Below are positions 1-10,691 of a DNA stretch of 64,000 nt, piece by piece; position 1 is the first letter of the stretch; each line of letters begins with the position of its first letter. Where the stretch lies: positions 8,099,338 through 8,163,337 of the forward strand of contig OZ004581.1 of NCBI GenBank assembly GCA_963924555.1, given 5' to 3'. This stretch comes from Crambe crambe. Taxonomy: Eukaryota; Porifera; Demospongiae; Poecilosclerida; Crambeidae. The notes under the pieces are model-generated. The model was not told the origin of the DNA. It did not search any database and saw nothing but the letters and a program-made list of their open reading frames with translations. A program made the translations under genes and the position numbers.

Positions 1-1070
1 TTTATAATATGACACTTTTATATGTAGAGTGTGGATCCCCCGGTGTGTCCATCTCCGGAACCAGTACTTAAAAAAAAAAGTTTTTTATTGCTAATATGTG
101 ACAGGCTATAGGAAAAGGGGGCACTTCACGCAAAAATTTAAAATGGAGTTATTAATACCACGCTATAGCTCATTACCTTAGAATTTCACCGATACTACGC
201 TTGAGGCTAAATCTTAAACCACCGCGGAGCTATAAGCGCTTGAAGTGCATCACCTCAGAGAAAGATTGAATAAGCGTTTTGCAAGAAACGGCGTCTAAAC
301 ATTGAACTTCCGGTCAATACCCAATGCTCCGTAAATCCTTACGTAAGTCCGTATAACGCGATGACATCATTCAATTTTTCTCACCTCGTGTAGCAGCTGT
401 GTGGAGAAGAAGTAGACTTAGCTTTACTACGTTGTTATCTTTGAGCGCTTGGGTTATCTGAGGCATGCTAGATATGGAACAAGTTCTGAATAATGATCAG
501 GTAAAGTTTGGGTAGATAGATGTTTGTACATCAGTAGTTTTAAAAGTACTTGTAGGTTTTATGATCCTATCTCTGCTGTATTGGTTGATTCCTGTGGAAG
601 TGGTGTTAGCCTGAGTTGGAATCTAGACACTGGTAGGATCTGGGCTGTGTTTGACTACTGTCTTGGGGTTGAAGGAGACATAGAATTCATCCAGCACCTC
701 CATATCTGGATCTTCTGACATATGAAGTTGGATGGCTCCTACCACAACCTCTTCCTATCTGTAGCTAGCTAAATATCTGTGTAGCTACTTTGTATTCAGT
801 AGAAATGATCAATATGAATTTTTATTGTTGTGTGGGGAATTTCCCTTATTTCCGCGCATTATGCTCATACATCCTCCGTAATTGAAGATTGAAATTTGGG
901 CACGTAGGATGTGAAATAAGTTCCGGGTGAGGTAGCTCACTTCAACTCGAGCGCTTGCCTACTTCAAAGCCTTCCCACTTCCTGAAATTTGGCAGAAAGT
1001 TAGATAAAGGACTGAAGATACTGTGGAGGCAAGGAAAAAGAAGTGGATAAAAATAATTTTTTTACCTAAG
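1..1070. other. No gene recognised; left flank with one arm of a 23-bp inverted repeat
   Basis: I see no convincing coding exon here; the short open frame at 524-718 has no recognisable motif. The one clear structure is a 23-bp sequence at 111-133 (GGAAAAGGGGGCACTTCACG then CAA) that recurs as an exact reverse complement at 1105-1127. The intervening ~970 bp could therefore be a non-autonomous inverted-repeat element, or the two copies could be remnants of one coding region duplicated in opposite orientation. I found no clear target-site duplication. Confidence 0.4.
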
Positions 1071-1071
1071 G

Positions 1072-1485
1072 CTAGTTTAAACGCGCATATCTCAAAAATT
1101 TATCTTGCGTGAAGTGCCCCCTTTTCCTAAATTGAGTCACATATATGCCATCTACTGCTACATAGAGGGATTTCCCAATGTCCCAGTCTCCATCTCCAGA
1201 CTTTCCTGTAATTAAGTGGAGTAATTCCCCTACAAATCCTATTTCTCCTGTTGTACCTCCATATTCTCCTATCAGAAATGTGGGTAGGTATATATGCAAT
1301 GAAATATTATTTACATCAAGAAGCTTCTTAGTATCAAACTTAGCCTTTTTGGCCTCCCTGAGCGCATCCTTCACCACAGCAGATCTGCGTACATCAATGA
1401 ATGTACGAGGTATTTCTCCTTTCCATTCTTCGTCTGTCTTTGGACAAGGTTGTTCTAGTCTGCTGTTTTCTATATAGTACATCAT
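1072..1485 (-). pseudogene. Inverted partial copy of the HECT-like exon
   Basis: This minus-strand open frame (137 codons) starts with the same exon that lies on the plus strand at 1708-1827 (shared residues DEEWKGEIPRTFIDV and ALREAKKAKFDTKKLLD), then reads on through what is an intron in the other copy. The 153-bp segments 1291-1443 and 1708-1860 are reverse complements with about one visible mismatch. The C-terminal part has no domain I recognise. It looks like a transposon-associated gene fragment copied head to head; expression is doubtful. Confidence 0.45.
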
Positions 1486-1501
1486 GGCATTATATAATTT
1501 T

Positions 1502-2087
1502 AAAGGTGCCGAGTTTTGTTGATCTTACTGAAATAGAAGAAGACATGATGTCAAGTGCTATTAAGGAAAGTCTTAAGAACGTTCCATGCATGGGGTGAGG
1601 ACTTTATTTTGTTAGCTAACATACATTAAGTTGCAAAATGTTACAGTGAACCAGAAAACCTGAAAGATGTCATCATCTTGCTTCAATGTGAGTGTGGAGT
1701 GAAGATTCCAAAGACAGACGAAGAATGGAAAGGAGAAATACCTCGTACATTCATTGATGTACGCAAATCTGCTGTGGTGAAGGATGCGCTCAGGGAGGCC
1801 AAAAAGGCTAAGTTTGATACTAAGAAGCTTCTTGATGTAAATAATATTTCATTGCATATATACATGTACACATTTCTGTAATTATCAACCATAGGTTCAT
1901 TTTGTGTTTGAGCCAGCAGTTGATACTGGTGGTGTTAGCCATGAGTTTTGGCGTCTCTTTGGTGCTGGAGTCTATGAAATTTACTGTTCTGGAGACCCAG
2001 AATGTTGTGTGTTCACAAAGAACACACTCATCTATCATCTTCCATCTAAAGAATTTCAAAGCACACGGTAGTATCATGAAGGGCAAT
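1502..2087 (+). pseudogene. HECT-domain-like gene fragment, three exons visible
   Basis: Three exons join in frame. Exon A (about 1502-1597) ends at GTGAGG. Exon B follows an acceptor near 1647 and ends with LLD at a GTAAAT donor near 1828. Exon C starts after ACCATAG at about 1892 and ends near 2087. The joined product contains a HECT N-lobe signature: a basic ALREAKK stretch, then VHFVFEPAVDTGGVSHEFWR, equivalent to the FVGExxxDxGGxxREF core of E3 ubiquitin ligase HECT domains. No C-lobe with the catalytic cysteine is present. HECT-like genes of this type are common passengers in invertebrate repeats. Truncated at both ends, probably non-functional. Confidence 0.55.
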
Positions 2088-2111
2088 AAGCTCTAATTGT
2101 CGCATTCATAC

Positions 2112-2861
2112 TTACCTAATGAGCTTATGATTTCCATCAATATGCCATAGGTGCTGGGGTCCACGTACATTATAACATCGCCTTCTTAGATTTCTTAATT
2201 TTCGCATAATGGAACCCTCGGGATCTACACGACTTTGTGATTCACGTACTCGATGGAATGGCACTCTTATGCCAAGAGATATCAGGTGGCCATACATTTG
2301 TCGGTTTCCCCAGTTTGGGAAATTTTGTTGTGCACCTACCACTATTTCGTCCAACTGCTCATCTGTCAATGATGCATAGGTAGCACGGATCGACAAATAG
2401 AAGGCAGTCATTCGAAGCCTAATAGTACTCACTGATACTCCAATGAGATCAGCAATCTGTGGAACAGAAAACCTACTTTCTACTAGATACTGCAATTGGT
2501 GATAAGAAATTGCAAAACGGGGTCTTCCTACAGAACCTGTGAGAATTGTTTGAGCTGGTTCTACTGGAGAAATTCCCATATCACTTGGGAAGGTCATTAG
2601 TTCCTCAACGAGCTTGCTCATGCCTCTATAAGCATTTTCTACACACTCCAGAGCACCCACTTCTGTAGTTCCATCAATTATTTCTATTGCTAGCAATTCT
2701 CTAAACATTAATTCAATCCTCCACTTATAACCTTCTGCTGTAACCAAGTCAATTCCACTTCCAGAACACTCGTCACCCAGATCAGCTATAACAGCTCGCA
2801 AGTTCTGAACAACCCAGGAGTCACCCATACTGTGGTGCAATTTAATTAGAAAATTGATCAC
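2112..2861 (-). CDS. Integrase-like transposon-derived protein, N-terminal exon
   Basis: A 249-codon open frame. Residues about 110-160 resemble a helix-turn-helix segment (FSVPQIADLIGVSVSTIRLR). The C-terminus ends in QHLWHIDGNHKLIR, which matches the beginning of an rve/DDE integrase core, where the Asp of WHIDG would be the first catalytic acid. The frame ends at an AG|GTAAGT donor, so the remainder of the core should lie in a downstream exon. The DNA below 2112 instead holds HECT-like exons on the opposite strand, so the catalytic core is missing or displaced. Related integrase-core genes are multicopy in sponges, cnidarians and fishes. Likely a truncated mobile-element gene. Confidence 0.55.
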   Translation of the reverse strand: MINFLIKLHHSMGDSWVVQNLRAVIADLGDECSGSGIDLVTAEGYKWRIELMFRELLAIEIIDGTTEVGALECVENAYRGMSKLVEELMTFPSDMGISPVEPAQTILTGSVGRPRFAISYHQLQYLVESRFSVPQIADLIGVSVSTIRLRMTAFYLSIRATYASLTDEQLDEIVVGAQQNFPNWGNRQMYGHLISLGIRVPFHRVRESQSRVDPEGSIMRKLRNLRRRCYNVRGPQHLWHIDGNHKLIR

Positions 2862-2936
2862 GTGACTTTATGGTCACGCCCATGCGCCCGAGCCCTACCC
2901 CTAGCCTTCCAGAAGGGGAAAAGAAGGAAAAAAATC

Positions 2937-3345
2937 AATGTACGTCCCAAAAATATACCCTAGGGAAAAAAATACAACACTCCAGAAAAAGTGTACATCT
3001 CTCTCTCTCTCTCTCTCAAAAAAAGTACCCCTCCCCCTCTGGAAAACTAAGCTCCAGAAAATAAAAATTACAAAAAAAAAATATAACCTTATCAAAATAA
3101 AAGTGTACGTCCCAAAAAATATACCCCTCCAAAAAAAGAATACCCTAGGGAAAAAATACAACACCAGAAAAAGTGTACATCTCTCTCTCAGAAAAAGGAC
3201 CCCTCCCCCTCTGAAAAACACACCCCCTTATCAAAATTAGTACCCCTCCCCTCTGAAAAAAACACAACCTCCTTATCAAAATTAGTACCCCTCCCCTCTG
3301 GAAAACACACCCCCAATAGTACCCCCCTCTGGAAAAAAATATATA
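2937..3345. repeat. Degenerate tandem repeat, strongly strand-asymmetric
   Basis: The segment is built from recurring short blocks: GTACCCCTCCCCTCTGGAAA, GTGTACATCTCTCTCTC, GTACGTCCCAAAAAATATAC and TTATCAAAATTAGTACCCC. Spacing is irregular and the plus strand is nearly devoid of G outside GTAC and TGG. The apparent reading frames on both strands are low-complexity artefacts. It separates the integrase-like exon from the CXC pseudogene. Confidence 0.7.
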
Positions 3346-3353
3346 AGGCAATT

Positions 3354-5784
3354 TTGACACTAATCTACCGCCATAGTAATCTCAAAGTCCCTACCGAGGT
3401 ATATTTACAACTGAACATTACAACACAAAACACAGCTCCAATAAAATTATGCAATCAACATTATAACAAAGTCCATCGCCTAATCCATCAGGAAGATTAT
3501 GTACATAAGTGCACTGCATGTACCAAACAAATCACTGGTGAATGCAGGCAATTTCAAGATATTGAACTTTTAAGCACATATTTAAGCAATACGCACAACA
3601 TTCATCTTGATACGAATAGCAACACATTTTGTATGAAATGCTACAATTCTTTCAATTCGATCATGCAAGACACACCAAGTACCGATGCCAACTTGAAAAA
3701 ATTATCGACAAATTGAGAGAGACTGAGTGCAGAGTACAGCCTATTGATTCAACCACATGCTTGGAACTTGCACTGATACAAAGCACCCTTGTTGTTGCCA
3801 ACCATATATTAACTCAACATGCATGTCTTTTATCTGAAATGTATGAACATTTTAACCACCTTTATCTGAAGTATTTAAAAAATCTCTCAAATCAAACTTT
3901 TCAAAAACAGTCCAAAAAAATCCTCCACAACTACCTCATCATTACACTGAAAGAACACCTCATCTGCACAACCAAACACCAATCCACAGGTACCATTCTG
4001 TTGAGAAGAGGAGGCGATGTTCTGGCCTCACTGAGTTATGCATTGAAACAAAATACACACAGCAATCCTCCAAAAATAGTGCAAACAGATACCACAACTG
4101 AGAATTCTATTTATAACACACTAACAGACATTATTCACAAACATATCACTACTATCCTTCAAGAAGATTCAAAGTCCCCATTTGATATATCAACTCTAAA
4201 CATTGATGAATGGATAGAGAAGTACGATCCGAAACTTTGGAAGATGATTGTGATGTTGACCAGAAACCAGCAAGAGAGGAAGAAATCTGAAATCGTTGAG
4301 TGCATACCACCCTTGAGAAAGTTGAGATGTTTTTACATCCTGTGCATTATACTGTACACAGTTGATAACAGGTGCAGCATGCCAATACACACACTGCTGA
4401 CTGATATAGTGGAAAGCCATGGAGGAAACTCAGAACTCATAATGATTTTGAATCATTTGGGTGCAATTGCTTCTGCAGACACACACAGGAGATTTGTAAA
4501 TTTTCTGATATGAAGGCCCCAGACAATAAAATGGGAACAAGTAATGACTTGTCAGAATTGCAAAGCTTCACTGGTGGAGTACATGGCAAAAAGCATCCAC
4601 AACCACATCAGACCGCACCTGAGAGCAGGTCAAAGGGTATACATCAGTGGAAACAAGGAACGCACAGGATACTCCACATTTCACCATGAAAACATTCCCA
4701 ATCCATGGCTGAGGAGCAATGCTCCTGAAGCTGATACCCTAGTGTGGTTACATGCTTATTCAAGACTCGGCAAAAATGTTTTATTAGTGATCTCCCCTGA
4801 CACAGACACTATATTCATTGGATTACCACTACTATTCCCAGAAAAAACTTTAGTGATCTCCCCTGACACAGACACTATATTCATTGGATTATCACTACTA
4901 TTCCCAGAAAAAAACAGTATTCATCAAAATTAATGCTTTGGGGAAGTCCCCCAGGTACCTTGACCTTACTGCATTGCAAAGGGCAATAAACTCAGACAGT
5001 GATCTTTCCTTAGTGCCAACTAACAAAAGATGCAAAATCATCAGATCAGTGTACGCACTGACTGGGTGTGATTTTGTATCATTCTTCAGTGGGTTTGGCA
5101 AGAAAATGCTCCTGAAAATCTTTACATTCAATTCAAGTTTTATATGTGGCACAACTTCACTACCAGGAAGTCTGGCAGAGGAAAAACCTACAGATGATGG
5201 ATTCCTAGCATTTTTACGGCTAGTAGGGTCAGCCTATTTCAAGAAAGTCCGTTCTGCTTTTGATACAAAAGAGACCCCTCATTCGTACTACCTCTCTCTT
5301 ATTAAGGACCCTGTAGATGCACAAACACATGAGCAATGGATAGCAGCAATTAGGGATGCTACATGGGAGAGAACATACTTTGAAGAAAGTTCAGTTGCAT
5401 CTCTTGATGCACTTCGTTACCATTTCAAAAGAGGTTTATGGACAGTTAACTATTGGAGTCAGGCTATTTCTGCTGAAATGAATACATCACCAGTAACAGA
5501 ATGTGGATGGGAAGTGAATGGAAGTCAACTGCAAGTGGGATTCGGCTCAAAACATAGCTGAGGTGAAGAAATGTGTTCATTACCTCTTGAAAGGTTGCAA
5601 TTGTAAAAAATCACAATGCCTCAATGGAAGATGTAAGTGCTACAGCAATGACAACATTTGCAGACCAGGGTGCAACTGCACTGACTGCAAAAATATTCCT
5701 CAAGGTACATACCATTGTATACTCAGTCTATCCATTATTATGATGTTTCATTATACACAGAGAAAATTGAAACTGAAATTATAA
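3354..5784 (+). pseudogene. Multi-copy PIN-like/CXC-domain gene, broken by several lesions
   Basis: Five overlapping frames read as one degraded protein. The N-terminal third (3354-3716) has CxxC pairs that may bind zinc. The middle (3629-4933) contains SPDTDTIFIGL, an acidic motif like those in PIN/FEN-type nuclease folds. Then follow LTGCDFVSFFSGFGK and a Trp-rich segment, and the end (about 5560-5710) is a cysteine-rich CXC (tesmin/TSO1-like) module. Lesions are frame shifts at A-runs near 3695 and 4915, an in-frame TGA at 4511-4513, and a shift near 5535 before WDSAQN. A 66-bp in-frame tandem duplication lies at 4785-4916. The family is recalled as a repeated, poorly characterised gene in sponges and cnidarians. 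Either a pseudogene or a copy with homopolymer errors. Confidence 0.6.
4785..4916 (+). repeat. 66-bp in-frame tandem duplication
   Basis: The motif beginning TAGTGATCTCCCCTGACACA occurs at 4785 and again at 4851, one substitution apart (TTACCACT versus TTATCACT), so the acidic PDTDTIFIGL motif is encoded twice. The period is 22 codons and keeps the frame; the second copy has an extra A in its terminal A-run, which then shifts it. Confidence 0.85.
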
Positions 5785-6990
5785 CTATGGCCGACATATT
5801 GGACAATACTTCACCAAATTTCTTCTCCATAATAGCTAGCCTATTCACAGTGAATTGTATGTAATGATTCTCTTATACTTGCCTCATATACTTGCTCAAA
5901 TCTGTCACTCAGAGAGGTCCAATCTCTGCCACCACAGATTATCTGGATCCGATTATCTATGCTGCCACACTGTACCCTACACAAGCCAAAAAAATACACC
6001 GTTTCAGGCATCCTATTGCAGCAAGGAAAAGTCTGTCTGGAACTATATTTATTCAAACAATACTTCAGGGCAAGCTCACTCAAAGAGCAAGCTGGCTAAG
6101 CCGTAAATTCTGGCTGGATAAAATGAGCACAAGTATCCCATACCAACTTACCACGTGGTCCATCTTTATATCTCTCTCCATCCAGCTTCTGGTAAATGAT
6201 ATCCACTAACATTTATCATGTACTTATTCTATCATAGTTCCTTTTAAATGTGTGGTAGTTTAAGAGTCTTCTTGGCCTCTAACAGAAAGTTATAGGAGAT
6301 AGAAAACAGAGTCAAAATCGCGCCATTTTGAAAAAAATTTTTCCAGTTGATTTCAGCGTTTTGTATTAATATTACGGTCAATACGAAATTGATGACGTCA
6401 CGGAACGTGGCGGAACGACTGTCTCTTACATGAAAGAGTAAATATTCAGAGTTTAGTGTACACTCTACTTCATGCCCTCATACCTAAATGTAGTGAACTT
6501 TGCATGTATTCAAGAGTTTCAGCCAATAGTTCACATTTGCAGGGTGTGTCTTTGCATACCTTTTTTGAAAAAGTGAAGTTATTTCTAGTGACCCCAATTT
6601 ATATTCATAACAAGTAGTTATTCCTTCATGCCCTCCACCTATGCTTTCCAAATGTATGCATTCCCTTGCCAAGAAAAAGCTCAATGATTAGAGTACATTA
6701 ATTTTTAATATTATATTCCTCAGGGATGATCAACTGAGAGGGAGGCTTCAATATCTTCACTCATAGTTCGGGCAGAGAACAAGGTGCAGAGGTGAAGAAG
6801 AACCTGAAAGAAATCAATGGCTGCACACTTAATACCTAAATTTGATAGTTATTGTTTTTTTTTCTTATTGTATTAATTAATGCAGGCATGCGCAATAAGG
6901 AGTGGCCGGGCAGTTTATATTGCGTTTCCAATCCCGGTTGGCTAGGGCTAGAGATAGTCTCGTGAAGGGTCTGGTTCACGAGCTAGGCTA
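5785..6990. other. No gene recognised
   Basis: Short open frames on both strands at 5841-6209 carry no motif I recognise. They may be further 3' debris of the CXC pseudogene, since they follow it directly. From 6210 the DNA is AT-rich and non-coding, up to the promoter of the membrane-protein gene near 6950. Confidence 0.4.
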
Positions 6991-6994
6991 GAGA

Positions 6995-9900
6995 ATGGCT
7001 GATTCGATGAAATTGGGAGTGATACTAATTTCCATCTTTGTTCTAGTTTCTGCTCGTGATTCGAGTCTTCAAGACTGCGATAGCAAATTGAGTGTGTTAG
7101 AGACTGCCTTGTATGAAACTGGAAACAATCCACTTCAACTCAATAGAATCTTCTTCCCACCTCATAGAGCGAAATCGAGATTCATTAGAATTATCTATTC
7201 GTTCCAGAACGAAACTGGTAAACTGGATGGCTGCAATGTCAGCTATATATGGGCCATTGGAGGATTTCTACTAATGCAACCTCCGACGATCTTTCAGTTT
7301 ACATCATTGTTTTTCAATTATCCTAACAATGATCTGAAAGAACTTCATCTGCAGCTACCTTACGAGTGTAGACCTCTTATAATTACCTCCAGTAGCAACT
7401 GCTCATGTTTTGGTGATGATACTGACCTCATGCTAAATATTGTGACTCAGCAGGTTAGTATAATATTGATATGATCCCCCCCTTTTTTTCCATGCACAGC
7501 AGCTGCAAAGGGATCAGGCAATTAGTGGTGTCTATATATTATAATGTAGCAGGCAATTTCAAAATGCAACCTTCCTGATAGGCTCGATTCATTTGTGCTT
7601 CAAATCTTTTTTTTTTATGTACTTAAGTGGCAGGCAGCTGCATGCATGGAGTGCCTGAGGTGGTTTCTTGCTATACTGTGATAGTGCCTATAGCTACCTA
7701 CCAAGGATGAGTCACATATGGACAACTACATGCACTGTAAAAACCAAAGGAATATGTTCCCTGTAAACAGTATATATGTAGTTTGTTTAGGCCACTATTT
7801 ATAGAATCCTAGTTTCCTGTCCAAGAAAATATCCACAAGTGCTGCGGGCGGGCGGTTATTATAATTATTCTATTACTGCTTCGTTGTTTGTCTCAAGGGT
7901 CCTGTCTTCATCATTCACTAGTCTCGCGGCCCACGAGACTAGTCATTCACCACGGGCTTTCCCAAAAAGAGCTGCATGTGAAGCCAAATGTGCGCGCTCT
8001 ACTGCGCGCATGAGCAATGGCAGGCGCTATAGGCAGTAATAATTTTTGATGCGGTGACATTTTCAATACGCGGGCGGTGGACAGGAAACAATCATTCTAT
8101 TAATAGTGGCCTTACAGAGAGAGATATGCAATATACATGCACTTTCATTTTTAGAGTGTATGGTTTATGGCAGTGACTGGGCAAGCATATTAAAACATTT
8201 AGCTTATTTGAGTAAGTGGGGAATAACTCAATCGGTGCATTTAAGGTAATAATATAGGAGCATTGTGGAATAGAATAACAAAATCTTGAGCATATAGTCT
8301 ATGTACATATAAGCCTAGACTGTATCAACTCCTGTGGATTTTCCAAGAATAAATGATGGCCAATATTACAGCAGATTGCAGTAACCTGGCAAATACTACA
8401 GCAGATTGCAGTGACCTTGCTTGTGGCTGTTAACTTTTGGAGAAAGAAGTTATTTGCGATGTGTGCATTACTGAGCTGGGAAGTCTTAATTATGCGGTGA
8501 ACACACCACCTAAACACAGGAAATACTAATACACGTTTCCAAATCATCCATTCCTCGTGCTATGGTGGGCAAGATGGTTTGGCAAGAATCGAGTACAAAT
8601 TATTAAAAAGCACAATCTAATCATAGGAGAAAAAGTTACCCTTGAGAGTGGATGACGAAATGGATGCACCTGGAGTGAAGTGTACAGGAATAGGCTGAGA
8701 GAGTAAAGGATAGGTACATTCCTCCACCATTCCAGTGGAACGGTCCACTGATTCATAAAAGCCCCTTGCAACATGATATCCAGAACAGCAAAACAAAAAT
8801 TTACATAGCCTCCTTTCAAGTAGCCCAACTTCAAAGCCATTTGAAAGGGGGCTATATAAATTTGAGTTTTGCTGTTCTGGATTTCATGTTGCAAGATCAC
8901 TGCAATCTGCTGTATCCATGCAGCCCTGAACAAAAAATAAACTATAATGATCAACAAATATATAGCGGCCTTATGATTGTCTTCCATGTACTTCATCAGT
9001 AGCTAGCGAGTAATCAATTTTCCCATCTTCTATAATATTATTAGACTCACTTTCACCATGTAAAATCTTATAAAACACACTCTCTATGATTGGACTGATT
9101 AATGAATATCGAGCAACTGCTCAACTGTAACATCAGTAATGTGCACAGTTGATGCAACTTCAAAATTATTTATATCTATGGGGAAGGGCTAGCTTACTTG
9201 CTTGTCCAATATGACCACAATTTTATCCTGCCTTTATCATGTTATCCCTTATTAATATATCCTATACAGATAACTACTTATACCAAATTTAATACACCAG
9301 GAAATTTGGAACGAGAAAATAACTATGCAAAGGCTGTCTGTGCTTCTAAACTCCAGAAGAGATATTACAACAGCAAAGAAGGCAGGATTGTTTACACACT
9401 GATATGTCTGTCGATATTATTTCCATTCTTTGTAATAATACTATGCTTATTCACATTTAAAAAAGCCAGTGAAGTAGTTCATTCACTTTCTAAACCTTCG
9501 AAACATGAAACGACAGTGGCTATGTCTTTGATTGGAGTGTATATTTCACTTACTATATATATCATGGATATCATTGCTTGTCATAGTGCAGTCACTGCAA
9601 ATCATGAATATAGAGATGATATCGACGATTCTTCTTTAAATGTGAGGTTGACGATTGGAACTCTCATATGTGACACCATATTTCTTGTGCCTTTGATCTT
9701 TGGTTTGTTTCATGCTTTTTGCATCAGTGGTATGGAAATGTGTGGTAAAGAACACAAGTGTAACCGAATTCTGTCGAAATATAATAGGGTGATCAAGATT
9801 CTGTCCAAAGTGAAAGAAGATACCTCAAGAGACAATGACAACGATAATAATAATATGGTTATTTTCCTTTGCATATTAGTGTCACCACTATTGTGCATCT

Positions 9901-10691
9901 CTTCGCATGTTGGCTTCATATTGATGGCATGGCTGACAGAACCATCAAAGAGCACAACAGTATTCATTCTCTACTACTTTGTCTTTGTGTACTTGTTCTT
10001 GATATTCAGAGAATGCTATCGCTTTTATTCAGATCTCCATTTCTCATGGACATTTAAGAAGAAATATAATACTATAGAGTATTCTACAGGTATAAAGTTG
10101 GAAGAGTTAACTAAGGACCATGATGCATCTTCTGGCGTTACCGATAGTGCAACGAAGTCACCCGTACCCAGAAAGGAGCAGTCCAAGGACCAAGGTGAAT
10201 CTCCACGTGGTAACAGTCGTGTGTCACTAATAAAGAAAAAGGAGCAGAATGACATGATTAATGTACAGGCCTTCTGCCTCATACTGCTGGTTCACTCTAT
10301 TTTCATTGTTGGTGTACCAATAATGATAGCCCTGGCTTTTATTCTCGTGCCTCTGGAAACTGCAGGATTAGTGACATATATATTCCAACTGTTCCAGCTA
10401 TTAGTGGTTTTGATCTCAACCATTTTCATATATCAGCTTTTCTCTACTCAAAAGTTTAACATCGATAAATTCTTGAAAGTCTTTCGTAAAAAATATGAAG
10501 AAAACGAAAATGATAGTGCTGCTGAGAGTGCTGATTCAGCTGATAAAAAGACGAGCGAGAAAACAAATGAGAAAGGCAAGAAACCTGATGATACTGAAAA
10601 GGTAGGAGACATTGCAGCACAGTTTATCAAAAAATACTTTGCTGAACGGGTTGTGAGAGCAGCTATTAATGCCGATGGTGCTTCCTCTTAG
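6995..10691 (+). CDS. Signal-peptide plus seven-helix membrane protein, two exons
   Basis: Exon 1 is 6995-7453 (153 codons) and ends at CAG|GTTAGT. Exon 2 is 9270-10691 and starts after CCTATACAG. Both junctions are phase 0, giving about 626 residues. Residues 3-20 are a hydrophobic signal peptide, followed by a ~170-residue ectodomain with several cysteines and N-glycosylation sites. Exon 2 then encodes seven hydrophobic segments, starting near IVYTLICLSILFPFFVI, VAMSLIGVYISLTIYI, TIGTLICDTIFLVPLI, MVIFLCILVSPLLCI, TVFILYYFVFVYLFLI, NVQAFCLILLVHSIFIV and VTYIFQLFQLLVVLIS. A charged ~80-residue loop separates helices 5 and 6, and the C-terminal tail is rich in Glu, Lys and Ser. The topology is receptor-like, but no GPCR family motif (DRY, NPxxY) is visible. 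Function unknown; the splice junction is inferred. Confidence 0.7.
7790..8111. mobile_element. PIF/Harbinger-type MITE in the membrane-protein intron
   Basis: The element is 322 bp. The left end GGCCACTATTTATAGAATCC and the reverse complement of the right end (GGCCACTATTAATAGAATGA) match over about 34 bp, including an inner TTTCCTGTCC. It is flanked by TTA on both sides (7787-7789 and 8112-8114). A GG...CC terminus with a TWA target-site duplication is the PIF/Harbinger (Tourist-like) pattern. There is no transposase. A small palindrome with CTCG...CGAG arms lies in the middle. Confidence 0.8.
8764..8897. repeat. Hairpin-forming inverted repeat
   Basis: The ~56-bp arms 8764-8820 and 8840-8896 are near-perfect reverse complements; both contain ATCCAGAACAGCAAAAC or its complement. 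The spacer is about 20 bp. Part of the arm (TTGCAACATGAAAT) recurs near 12128. It is probably a foldback MITE remnant inside the intron. Confidence 0.7.

Noticed and set aside
1072-1150. Complete DNA transposon between the 23-bp inverted repeats at 111 and 1105
   Set aside because: No target-site duplication and no transposase; an inverted duplication of gene debris explains it equally well.
2901-3360. Phe/Arg-rich and Lys/Pro-rich frames
   Set aside because: They are low-complexity translations of the degenerate repeat at 2937-3345.
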